Under the pieces are notes generated by a model. That model was given only the letters and a program-made list of their open reading frames with translations. It was not told the origin of the DNA and searched no databases. Shown here piece after piece: positions 19,347-27,228 of a stretch of DNA of 64,000 nucleotides (the stretch's first letter is position 1; each line of letters opens with the position of its first letter). Made by a program: the position numbers and the translations under genes. Where the stretch lies: contig CAVRNQ010000007.1 of assembly GCA_963722555.1 (NCBI GenBank), positions 1,860,001-1,924,000 on the forward strand, read 5' to 3'. The stretch comes from Bog-366 sp963722555 (GTDB lineage Bacteria > Acidobacteriota > Terriglobia > UBA7540).

Positions 19347-19493
19347 CGCCACCCGCGGTTTATGAGCAGGCTTGTCCAAATTAGGCTCGCTCCGGCGGGC
19401 GGCAGAGCCGCGCTCAGCGCTCGAATAGTTGGCGAATTTGGACAGCCCTGATGTGAAATCGCCGGTACAACAGCAAACTGACCGACTACCGAA

Positions 19494-19974
19494 CTCATTT
19501 TGTTGTTGACAATACAGATAGCCATGATATAGTAACTCACGAGACCAGCGCCCGCTGGGTCAAGGCGAAGGACCGCGGACCTATTCAACGGGTCGGCGCA
19601 ACCCATATTAGATCAGTAGGCAGAAGGCAGTGGGCAGTAGGCTGGTTGCTGATGGCTGGCCACTGACAGATTTGCGTTAATCGCGGGGGTAGGACAATTG
19701 CGAAAATGTTCAGTTCCTCCATTATGTTGATGATAATAAAATGAGTTAGCGACAATGCCCAAGAGCCGCAGAAAAAGTCAAGTCGCTGAAAATACAACAG
19801 TTAATCGCCTTGCGATGAGGTTGGGCTCCAAGAACGCGGGGGGAAAAAATGAAGGTAAGTTCCATTATGTTGTTGAAAACACATATAGAAAAAATGTCCG
19901 TTTGTTGGCTCTCCACTATGTTGGTGAAAATAAGCTATTTATAGTTGTCTCTCCATTATGTTGATGAGAATACA
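19494..19974 (+). repeat. Five degenerate copies of a 24-bp motif
   Basis: Copies at 19494-19517, 19717-19740, 19860-19883, 19911-19934 and 19951-19974 follow the pattern CTCCATTATGTTGATGAnAA plus TA. Distances between starts are 223, 143, 51 and 40 bases, so this is not a CRISPR array. The surrounding 19350-20000 is AT-richer than the rest of the window and contains no supported gene. Confidence 0.75.
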
Positions 19975-20119
19975 GGGCGTTATCGAAGATAAGGGGAAGA
20001 GGAAATAGAGATCATCGACTTGCCTGAGTGCATGAAAGAAATGGGTCACGCGATAATCGGGGCGAGGAATTCGCAGAGGCAATCTGAAGTTCTGGGCGAG
20101 CGACGTCGTACATCGAAGT

Positions 20120-20222
20120 TCTCCGTGACCTCTGTGCCTTTCAAGCCTAAACGCAGAGGGCACGGAGCATCTCAGCGACCTCTGTGTTGAGGCTCTGCTG
20201 GTCACGGAGGACACAGAGATGC
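20120..20222. repeat. CTCTGTG-type inverted repeat
   Basis: CTCCGTGACCTCTGTGCC, its partial inverse GCAGAGGGCACGGAG, then CGACCTCTGTGTTG and GTCACGGAGGACACAGAG form nested imperfect inverted repeats. No gene is seen. Confidence 0.6.
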
Positions 20223-20291
20223 TGCTGACAGGAGGAGAAATCTTCGCGCGCGGCGAAGAAACTCAGCCTTAGTAGTGCAGGGGACCGCACC

Positions 20292-20320
20292 TTGACTTTC
20301 GCGGCCTCCTCGTTTAGCAT
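20292..20320 (+). promoter_or_regulatory. Sigma-70 promoter of the phoH-ybeY-corC-era operon
   Basis: TTGACT (20292-20297), a 17-base spacer, and TAGCAT (20315-20320). It is the only good -35/-10 pair upstream of phoH, giving a leader of about 90 bases. Confidence 0.6.
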
Positions 20321-20416
20321 CGTGATGAATTAATGAACGGCCATCCACCTGCCACGATTGCCAACCGGCGGCTTTCTGCCGAATCCCGTGCCATGTGCAT
20401 CTTCTGAAGTGGAGGC

Positions 20417-21412
20417 GTGTTTAACACTTCGAACCCTATGATGACCAGTGTCAAGTTACGACAGGGAGTTCAGGCGCTCGTGGGCACGTACGATGGGAAC
20501 CTGAAGCTGCTGGAGAAGTGCTTCCAGGTGTCGGCGCATTTAGCCGAGGAGGGGCTGGAGATTGAAGGTGAAGAGGCGAACGTGCGCCGCGCCGAGCGTC
20601 TCGTGCAGGATTACTCGGAGCTGGTCGAGAAGGGGATGCGCTTCGAGAGCGTGGAAATCGAAGGCTTTTTGCGCATCATGAGCCAGGACCCGGGCGCCAC
20701 CTTGCGAGGCCTGGCGGAAGCGGGGCGCCCACGCACTTTCGGGAAGAAGTCGATCACGCCGAAGAGCCTGAACCAGCGCAGCTACGTGGACGCCATCGAG
20801 CGCCACGACATGGTCTTTGGCATTGGCCCCTCGGGCACTGGCAAGACCTATCTGGCCGTGGCCATGGCCGTGGACGCTCTGCTGACCAAGGAAGTCAGCC
20901 GCATCATCCTGGCGCGCCCGGCGGTGGAGGCCGGCGAGCGTTTGGGATTCCTGCCCGGCACGCTGCAAGAGAAAGTGAATCCCTACCTACGCCCGCTCTA
21001 CGATGCGCTTTACGACGTGCTGGACCCCGACCGGGTGGAGCGCTTCATCGAGAAAGGCATCATTGAAATTGCGCCCATCGCCTTCATGCGCGGGCGGACC
21101 TTGAACGACGCCTTTGTGATTCTGGACGAGGCGCAGAATACCACGAGCGAACAGATGAAGATGTTCCTGACGCGGCTGGGCTTTAATTCCAAGGCGGTGG
21201 TCACGGGCGACGTCACGCAGATCGATCTGCCCCCCGGCCGCCGCTCCGGACTGATCGAGGCGGTGGAAGTCGTGGGCAGGGTTACCGGTATCAGCTTCAT
21301 CTATTTTACCGAGCGCGACGTGGTCCGGCACAACCTGGTGCAGCGCATCATCCGTGCCTACGAGGAGTTCGACCAGGCGCGCGCCGCCAAAACCAACGGC
21401 GAGCAGAAATGA
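20417..21412 (+). CDS. phoH: PhoH-family ATPase (YbeZ type)
   Basis: The 331-residue product has an N-terminal KH-like segment (about residues 30-70), then a P-loop ATPase with Walker A GPSGTGKTYLAVAMA and Walker B AFVILDEAQNTT. The family works with YbeY in RNA and ribosome metabolism. The start is uncertain: GTG 20417 is only one base from GGAGG (20411-20415), while ATG 20438 or 20441 lies too far from it. It is first in a phoH-ybeY-corC-era run, a conserved bacterial order. Confidence 0.93.
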   Translation: MFNTSNPMMTSVKLRQGVQALVGTYDGNLKLLEKCFQVSAHLAEEGLEIEGEEANVRRAERLVQDYSELVEKGMRFESVEIEGFLRIMSQDPGATLRGLAEAGRPRTFGKKSITPKSLNQRSYVDAIERHDMVFGIGPSGTGKTYLAVAMAVDALLTKEVSRIILARPAVEAGERLGFLPGTLQEKVNPYLRPLYDALYDVLDPDRVERFIEKGIIEIAPIAFMRGRTLNDAFVILDEAQNTTSEQMKMFLTRLGFNSKAVVTGDVTQIDLPPGRRSGLIEAVEVVGRVTGISFIYFTERDVVRHNLVQRIIRAYEEFDQARAAKTNGEQK

Positions 21413-21512
21413 AACAGCGGATCGTCCGGCGCCTCGCGAGGCGAGCCCGGAGGGGGCGCATGGACTGAGGCGTGACGTGTGGGCCCGTCCTCGCCCGGGC
21501 GGACGAGGTTCG

Positions 21513-22067
21513 ATGCTTCTGAATCAGCAGAAACGCTACGCCTTGCCTCTTTCCGTGTTGCGTGGCTACGCGCGGAATTTGAAGCGGCGGCTGCGGCTGG
21601 GAAAACGCGATTTCAACATCTGCTTCGTCGACGACGGAGCAATCCGGCGAATGAACGGCGTCTATCGCGGCAAGGACTTGACTACCGATGTCCTCTCTTT
21701 TCCGTGGGGCGCAGACGGCGGCTCGATGCTCCGGGGGCGGCGTGGCCAGCGGGCGCGAAGACATGATGATCACACCGCCCGGGCAAACCGGGAGTTTGAG
21801 GGTTTTCTCGGGGACATCGTGATCTCCGTAGACTCGGCCCGGCGGAATGCGCATGTCGAGGGGCATTCGACCCTCCAGGAAATCCGCTGGCTGATTCTGC
21901 ACGGAGTTCTTCATTTGCTGGGTTATGATCATGGGTGTGATAGCGGAGAAATGACGGCACTCGAACTGGCGTTACGCGAGGATCTCGGGAGCGCGGTCGG
22001 GCATCGCAGAACAGGCTGCGGAAAAACCGCCAAAGCTGTCATCCTGAGGAGCCGCAGGCGGTCCTGA
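21513..22067 (+). CDS. ybeY: Endoribonuclease YbeY (rRNA maturation factor)
   Basis: The zinc-binding signature HGVLHLLGYDHG is intact, and TTDVLSFPWG and GDIVISVDSA are family blocks. ATG 21513 has GAGG about five bases upstream. A basic insert (GSMLRGRRGQRARRHDD) follows the SFP block. The last roughly 20 codons (HRRTGCGKTAKAVILRSRRR) are written by the long palindromic repeat at 22013-22167, which has invaded the 3' end and replaced the original stop. Function is probably retained because the catalytic His triad is upstream of the repeat. Confidence 0.93.
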   Translation: MLLNQQKRYALPLSVLRGYARNLKRRLRLGKRDFNICFVDDGAIRRMNGVYRGKDLTTDVLSFPWGADGGSMLRGRRGQRARRHDDHTARANREFEGFLGDIVISVDSARRNAHVEGHSTLQEIRWLILHGVLHLLGYDHGCDSGEMTALELALREDLGSAVGHRRTGCGKTAKAVILRSRRRS

Positions 22068-22167
22068 GTGAAACGAAGGAAGGACCTCTGCATTTGCCTG
22101 ATTCTACAAATGCAGAGGTTCTTCGCTTCGCTCAGAATGACAGCTCCAACGAGTTTTTCCGCAGCCT
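22013..22167. repeat. Long palindromic repeat, copy C (overlaps ybeY 3' end)
   Basis: AGGCTGCGGAAAAACCGC opens and TTTTTCCGCAGCCT closes the element, with CCTCTGCATTTG and CAAATGCAGAGG flanking the loop. It sits between ybeY and corC inside an operon. Confidence 0.85.
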
Positions 22168-22195
22168 CAGAAGCCAAGGCCGGTAGGCGTATTCT

Positions 22196-23485
22196 ATGGA
22201 TCAAGGGTTCTTCCTCACCGTCGCGTGGGTGGTGCTCCTGGCAGTGTTGCTGACGCTGGGCTCCGTCGCCTCCTATCTGCGGTTGCTGATGCGGCGCCTG
22301 ACGCCCGTGGGGGCGCGGAAGATATTTGGGCCCAACGAAGGCGGGCCCATCCGGGCTGACCGCGAGCGCGTGGGCGTGTCGATTTCCGCCTTGCACGGCG
22401 CGGCCATGCACCTGCTGGCGGTGGGCCTCACGGGACTCCTGGTCTGGCGGCGGCCGGACCATTTGTGGAGTGACGTCGGCACGGCGCTGCTGATTGTGCT
22501 GGTCGCCGTAGCCATAGCCGATCAGTTGATTCCTTTCACGCTCGTGGTGCGGCACGACGACCCGGAACTGATCCTGGAACACTGGATGCCCATACTGCGC
22601 AGGGCCGTAATCTGGGCGCTGCCGCTGACCTTCCCGATTCTGATTTCCACCACCATCGCGCGGCTCCTCGAACCCACGGAGCCTGAGCCAGATCCACCCA
22701 CTCCGCAGGAAAATCTGGAAGAGTTGATGGAGGCGGGAGAGCAGGAAGGCCTCATCAAGAAGGGTGAGCGAGAATTGCTGCAATCGGTGGTCAAATTCGG
22801 CGACACGATCGCGCGCGAAGTCATGACGCCGCGGCCCGAAATCGCCGCCATCGAGATCAATTCCTCCATTGAAGACCTGCGCAGATTGTTCCGCACCAAG
22901 CGGCTGACGCGCTATCCGGTCTATTCCGGCCAGGTGGATCACATCGAGGGCATCGTGAGTGTCCGTGACCTGATGGAGTTGCCCCCGGAAGAGCAGCAGC
23001 GCGTGCCGCTCCGCAGCCTGGTGCGGCCCGTGCCCTTCGTTCCGGAGACCAAGCCCATCAAGGACCTGCTCAAAGAACTGCAGCAATCCACCACCCAGAT
23101 GGCTGTGGTGATTGACGAATATGGCAGTGTGGCGGGCTTGATCACCATTGAAGACCTGCTGGAGGAGATCGTGGGGGAAATCCGCGACGAAGTGGAGCCC
23201 CACGCCCGGGACATCGTGAAGGAATCTGCCTCGAGCTACATCCTTTCCGGACATGCCGAACTGGCGCAGATTGCGGACGAACTGCAGGTTGCTCTGGAAG
23301 GGCGGGACTATTCGACCGTGGCCGGCCTGGTGATGACCCACCTGGGGCACGTGCCCGCGGCGGGCGAGAAAGTGGAACACAATGGCCTGACGTTTGAAGT
23401 GTTGGAGGCGAACCAGAGGACGGTGCTCAAGGTGCGAATGCGAATCGCTCCTCCTCACGCTTCCCCAGATCCCAGCCATGCCTGA
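22196..23485 (+). CDS. CorC/HlyC-type membrane protein with CBS pair
   Basis: 429 residues. The N-terminal 150 residues hold three to four hydrophobic helices (WVVLLAVLLTLGSVASY, ALLIVLVAVAIADQLI, WALPLTFPILISTTIA), a weak DUF21-like unit. Then come two CBS domains (VMTPRPEIAAIEI; MAVVIDEYGSVAGLITIEDL) and a C-terminal CorC_HlyC transporter-associated domain. Family members (YbeX, YtfL, HlyC) are linked to Mg/Co efflux or ribosome metabolism. It is third in the phoH-ybeY-corC-era order. The start has no strong ribosome binding site because repeat C lies just upstream. Confidence 0.92.
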   Translation: MDQGFFLTVAWVVLLAVLLTLGSVASYLRLLMRRLTPVGARKIFGPNEGGPIRADRERVGVSISALHGAAMHLLAVGLTGLLVWRRPDHLWSDVGTALLIVLVAVAIADQLIPFTLVVRHDDPELILEHWMPILRRAVIWALPLTFPILISTTIARLLEPTEPEPDPPTPQENLEELMEAGEQEGLIKKGERELLQSVVKFGDTIAREVMTPRPEIAAIEINSSIEDLRRLFRTKRLTRYPVYSGQVDHIEGIVSVRDLMELPPEEQQRVPLRSLVRPVPFVPETKPIKDLLKELQQSTTQMAVVIDEYGSVAGLITIEDLLEEIVGEIRDEVEPHARDIVKESASSYILSGHAELAQIADELQVALEGRDYSTVAGLVMTHLGHVPAAGEKVEHNGLTFEVLEANQRTVLKVRMRIAPPHASPDPSHA

Positions 23486-24389
23486 AGAGAGTCCGTTCAA
23501 ATCGGGGTTCGTAGCTGTCGTGGGACGGCCCAACGCGGGGAAGAGCACGCTGGTCAACACCCTGGTGGGGTCCAAGGTTTCGATTGTGACTCCGGTCCCG
23601 CAAACCACGCGGAATCGCATCCTGGGGATCCTGACCAGCCCCACGGCGCAGGTGATCTTCATGGATACGCCCGGCGTCCACAAGCCGCTCTCACGGCTCA
23701 ACCAGCAGATGATGAGCTTTGTGCGGCAAGCGCTGGCCGATCGCGATCTGGCCGTGCTGATTGTGGACGCGAGCGAGCGGTTCGGCAAGGGCGATCAGTT
23801 CGTCATTGAACTCCTGAAGGAATACGCGCCGCGTACGATCCTGGCCTTGAACAAAATCGACCGCATGCACAAACCCGATCTGCTGCCCTTGATCGATCGT
23901 TACTCAAAACTCTACGGGTTTGAGGAGATCTTCCCGATTTCCGCGCTGCGCGGGGAGGGAATCGAGGAACTGCTGGCGGCGGTTCTGCAGCGGCTTCCCG
24001 AGGGTCCGCAGTACTTTCCTTCCGATGAATACACCGACCAGCCGGAACGTTTCCTGGCGAGTGAAATCATCCGCGAGAAGGTCATCCGCCACACCAAGCA
24101 GGAAATGCCTTACGTCACGGCCGTGCTGATCGAGCAGTTCGAGGAAGGCGAGACAATCACCCGAATTCACGCCACGATTGTGGTGGAAAGAGAATCGCAA
24201 AAACCCATTGTGATCGGGGCCGGCGGCGCGCGCCTGAAGGAGATCGGCACCGAGGCGCGGCAGGACCTGGAAAAGCTCTTCCCGCCCAAGGTATACCTCG
24301 AACTCTACGTCAAGGTCGAACCGCACTGGCGAGATAATCGCGCCGTCATTGCCGAATTGGATTACCGCAACGAGGGTGGGGCGGCGTAG
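23478..24389 (+). CDS. era: GTPase Era
   Basis: 303 residues. G1 GRPNAGKST, G3 DTPGVH and G4 NKIDRM are followed by a C-terminal KH domain (ERESQKPIVIGAGGARLKEI). Era binds 16S rRNA and assists 30S maturation. The start overlaps the corC stop by eight bases, suggesting translational coupling. The family and operon position agree. Confidence 0.97.
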   Translation: MPEESPFKSGFVAVVGRPNAGKSTLVNTLVGSKVSIVTPVPQTTRNRILGILTSPTAQVIFMDTPGVHKPLSRLNQQMMSFVRQALADRDLAVLIVDASERFGKGDQFVIELLKEYAPRTILALNKIDRMHKPDLLPLIDRYSKLYGFEEIFPISALRGEGIEELLAAVLQRLPEGPQYFPSDEYTDQPERFLASEIIREKVIRHTKQEMPYVTAVLIEQFEEGETITRIHATIVVERESQKPIVIGAGGARLKEIGTEARQDLEKLFPPKVYLELYVKVEPHWRDNRAVIAELDYRNEGGAA

Positions 24390-24415
24390 CGCGGGCAGCA
24401 AAATCAAACCAACGT

Positions 24416-24462
24416 CCCCCTCGCCCCCGTGGGGGAGAGGGGCCGGGGGTGAGGGGGTTCTG
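24416..24462. repeat. CCCCTCGCCCCC-type GC palindrome after era
   Basis: CCCTCGCCCCCGTGGGGGAG and GGGGCCGGGGGTGAGGGGG form a strong hairpin downstream of the era stop. It is similar to 11659-11752 and may end the operon transcript. Confidence 0.6.
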
Positions 24463-24515
24463 GGGTCGAAGAGGGAACAGTCTCCTTGACAAGGCTTAAG
24501 CGAACAGCATTGGGG

Positions 24516-25253
24516 CTAGCGAGCCGGTGCTTCCGCGAGGTCGTATACGCGGCGGATGCTCAGTGGCCCTGCCAGGGAGGGATCGTCTAACTGCGAAACC
24601 ACGTAGAGTTGCTTGCCGTCCGTGGTGACGCGGTAGGTTTCGGTGAGCTTGGCGGAGTGGCTCAGCTTGGTTTCGGTGATCAAGGCGTCGCCTTTCCAGT
24701 CCGTCTTGGTCGTAGTCTTCTTCCCATTCGCATCTTGTTGTTCGTGTTTCTTCCCGTCCGGGTGGAGGGTCCGCGTGTGGTCGGCGTCGTCGCTGATTAC
24801 GACATAGTCTTCGCGCTGGTCGATCTTCAGGTGATTCGGACTTTCGGCCAGTGTATCCCAAACCTGGCTGCTGACGCCTCCGCCTTGATTGGGATTACCT
24901 GTGCCGCGCCGCCGGCCCATACCTCCGCCGATCCCGCCGATCCCGCCAATCCCCACGCCCCCAACACCGACCCCCATGCCGCCGCCCGGATAGCCTCCGC
25001 CGGGGAAACCGCCGCCCGGATAGGTGCCGCCGTTGGGGTTTCCCCCCCCGGAATCTCGGCGCGCGCTGGCGCTCTTCTCCTGCGCCTCGCGAATCTTTTC
25101 GCGCGCGTCATCACTTTGAGCCTGGTTGAGATTCCACTGACCATGCAACTGCGGCTGGTCGGCGGCGCGCGAAACCCCCGCGAGCCCTGCCACGAGGCAG
25201 TACGCTGCCAAGGGCGTGGCTGCCTTGACCAAATGCTTGAGGACCCTGCTCAT
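24516..25253 (-). CDS. Secreted glycine-rich protein of unknown function
   Basis: 245 residues with a signal peptide (LAAYCLVAGLAGVSRAADQ). The segment GQWNLNQAQSDDAREKIREA resembles a lipocalin-like start seen in acidobacterial secreted proteins. A central Gly-rich stretch (about residues 68-115: repeats of PGGG, GVGG, GIGG) is followed by a C-terminal beta-rich part (YVVISDDADHTRTLHPDGKK). I do not know its function. Gene order separates it from era by the GC palindrome, and it is on the opposite strand. Confidence 0.7.
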   Translation of the reverse strand: MSRVLKHLVKAATPLAAYCLVAGLAGVSRAADQPQLHGQWNLNQAQSDDAREKIREAQEKSASARRDSGGGNPNGGTYPGGGFPGGGYPGGGMGVGVGGVGIGGIGGIGGGMGRRRGTGNPNQGGGVSSQVWDTLAESPNHLKIDQREDYVVISDDADHTRTLHPDGKKHEQQDANGKKTTTKTDWKGDALITETKLSHSAKLTETYRVTTDGKQLYVVSQLDDPSLAGPLSIRRVYDLAEAPAR

Positions 25254-25420
25254 GGTTTGCGCCTCGTCAACTCGAAAGCTGCCTGATACTTCTTATTCGA
25301 TTCCGAGCCGCTGCGCCTGGTTGTCTGGGAAGGCAGCGTTCTTGCGATTCGTCCTGTCGGCCAAGGGCAGAACGAGGGGGCGTGGGACGAACGGAAGCCG
25401 CGATTTCGGCGGGGCTGAGC

Positions 25421-25648
25421 AGGCTGCGGAAAAACTCTTAGGCAGTGTCATTCTGAGCGAGCGCAGCGAGCGAAGAACCCCCGCAGTTTACTTCCTTACT
25501 GAGCCGAACCAACTGCCGAGGTCCTTCGCTCCGCTCAGGATGACAGCAAATGCGCCCAGGATGACAGTTTCGGCGGTTCTTCCGCAGCCTGTGAAGCTCC
25601 GCCCTTCCAGCAGCGCACCAAAACCGTCCCAGCGTGGCGAGGAATTCA
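25421..25648. repeat. Long palindromic repeat, copy D
   Basis: AGGCTGCGGAAAAACTC at 25421 pairs with TTCTTCCGCAGCCT (ends 25590). The outer arm then runs GTGAAGCTCCGCCCTTCC to GAGGAATTC (25648). It lies between the ntrX stop and the start of the Gly-rich gene. Confidence 0.8.
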
Positions 25649-25650
25649 GC

Positions 25651-27021
25651 CTAGCCTCCGATGGGAATTCCCAGAGACTTCATCTTGCGGTAGAGGTGGC
25701 TGCGCTCCAGGCCCAGAACCTCGGCCGTGCGGCTGACGTTGCCCTGGTTTTCTTCGAGCTTGCGCAGGATATAGTCGCGCTCATAAGCGGCGCGCGCCTC
25801 CTGGAGAGTTGAAAAGCCGCCCGGAGCGGATTTGGCGGGGTTGGGGCGCGCCTGCTCCCGCTGCAAGGAAGGTGGAAGATGCCGGCGCTCGATGCGCTCG
25901 CCCGGCACCATGATGACCAGGCGCTCCACCAGGTTTTTGAGCTCGCGAACGTTGCCGGGCCAGCGGTAGGGGGTGAGCACCTGCATGGCTGCTTCCGCGA
26001 AGTGCTTGGGCCGGCGTCCGTAGGCGCGCGCGAACTCCGCCAGAAAATAGTTGGCCAGGGCGGGGATGTCCTCCGCGTGCTCGCGCAGCGGGGGAACATA
26101 AAAGGGAATGACGTTGAGGCGGTAGAAGAGATCTTCGCGGAAATTGCCCTTCTGAATCTCCTCGTCGAGCCGCTTATTGGTGGCGGCGATGACGCGCACG
26201 TCCACCGTCAGGTTATTGCCCGACCCGACGGGGGTGAAGCGCTGCTCTTCGATGACCCGCAGGACCTTGGACTGCGTGCGCAAGCTCATGTCGCCCACTT
26301 CGTCCAGGAACAAGGAGCCGCCATGGGCCTGCTCGAACTTGCCGACCTTGTCCTCCAAAGCGCCGGTGAACGACCCTTTAACGTGCCCGAAGAGTTCGCT
26401 TTCGATGAGCTCTTCGGGAATCGCCGCGCAATTGACTTCGATGAAAGGCTGCTCGGCGCGCTGGCTCAGGTTATGCAGGGCGTGGGCGACGAGTTCCTTG
26501 CCCGTACCGCTCTCCCCGTAGATGAGGACGCGGCCGTGGGTGGGTGCGGCGAGCTCCAATTGCTGGCGCAGGGCTTTCATCGGGACACTGTCGCCGATGA
26601 TGCGGTGGCGGCCCCCGAGTTCCTCGCGCAACTCGCGGTTCTGGGCAGCCAGGCGGGATTGTTCCAGGGCGTGCCTCAAGGTCAGCAGGGTCTTATCGAT
26701 GGAAAGAGGCTTTTCGATGAAGTCAAAGGCGCCCAGTTTGGTGGACCGGACGGCAGTTTCAATCGTCCCGTGGCCGGAAATCATGATGACCTTGGGGGGA
26801 GTATCGGACTCCTGAATCTTCTCGAGGACCTGGATGCCGTCCAGGCCGGGCAACCAGATGTCCAGCAGAACGATGTCGAAGTGCTTCTGGGCGAGGGTTT
26901 CCAGGCAAGCCTCGCCGCTCTCCACGGAATCGACGCGGTACCCTTCGTCCTGGAGAACATCCGTGAGGGACTCGCGGATCCCCGGTTCGTCGTCCACAAT
27001 CAGAATCGAATGAGGTGCCAC
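25651..27021 (-). CDS. ntrX: NtrX-type sigma-54 response regulator
   Basis: 456 residues from GTG 27021. An N-terminal receiver domain (ILIVDDEPGIRESL, phospho-Asp in VLLDIWLPG) precedes an AAA+ sigma-54 activation domain (Walker A GESGTGKELVA, Walker B GGSLFLDEVGD) and a Fis-type HTH (VSRTAEVLGLERSHLYRKMK). The sigma-54 contact loop reads GSFTGA rather than GAFTGA. It is last in an endonuclease-ntrY-ntrX run. NtrY/NtrX control nitrogen or redox/envelope functions in other bacteria; targets here are unknown. Confidence 0.92.
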   Translation of the reverse strand: MAPHSILIVDDEPGIRESLTDVLQDEGYRVDSVESGEACLETLAQKHFDIVLLDIWLPGLDGIQVLEKIQESDTPPKVIMISGHGTIETAVRSTKLGAFDFIEKPLSIDKTLLTLRHALEQSRLAAQNRELREELGGRHRIIGDSVPMKALRQQLELAAPTHGRVLIYGESGTGKELVAHALHNLSQRAEQPFIEVNCAAIPEELIESELFGHVKGSFTGALEDKVGKFEQAHGGSLFLDEVGDMSLRTQSKVLRVIEEQRFTPVGSGNNLTVDVRVIAATNKRLDEEIQKGNFREDLFYRLNVIPFYVPPLREHAEDIPALANYFLAEFARAYGRRPKHFAEAAMQVLTPYRWPGNVRELKNLVERLVIMVPGERIERRHLPPSLQREQARPNPAKSAPGGFSTLQEARAAYERDYILRKLEENQGNVSRTAEVLGLERSHLYRKMKSLGIPIGG

Positions 27022-27055
27022 GTTGCCTTTCCGTCCGCCACCATGACTATTATGC

Positions 27056-27163
27056 CCGGTAGTGGGGCACTTTGGTTTCTTGTAGCGGCGGTCTATGACC
27101 GCCGGCTTTTGATTCAATAGATTCCGGCGCTCATAGAGCGCCGCTACAGCAAACTGACCCACT
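27056..27163. repeat. Imperfect inverted repeat between ntrY and ntrX
   Basis: GGTAGTGGGGCACTTTGG at the left is mirrored by CAAACTGACCCACTACC at the right. Inside are CGGCGGTCTATGACCGCCGG and CGGCGCTCATAGAGCGCCG hairpins. A stray match to the arm (CAGCAAACTGACCGACTACC) occurs near 19470. It may modulate read-through to ntrX. Confidence 0.7.
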
Positions 27164-27228
27164 ACCTCATGCTCTGCTTAAATGACTCTTCCTGCCCTTG
27201 GCGCGGTGACTCGCCTGAACGCTCGCGG

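Noticed and set aside
19494..19974. CRISPR array
   Set aside because: Only five diverged copies with spacings of 223, 143, 51 and 40 bases, and no cas genes in the window.
21929..23788. 619-residue minus-strand frame across corC
   Set aside because: Entirely antisense to ybeY, corC and era. It is Arg/His/Gln-rich shadow sequence without a domain.
25879..27120. 413-residue plus-strand frame
   Set aside because: Antisense shadow of ntrX.
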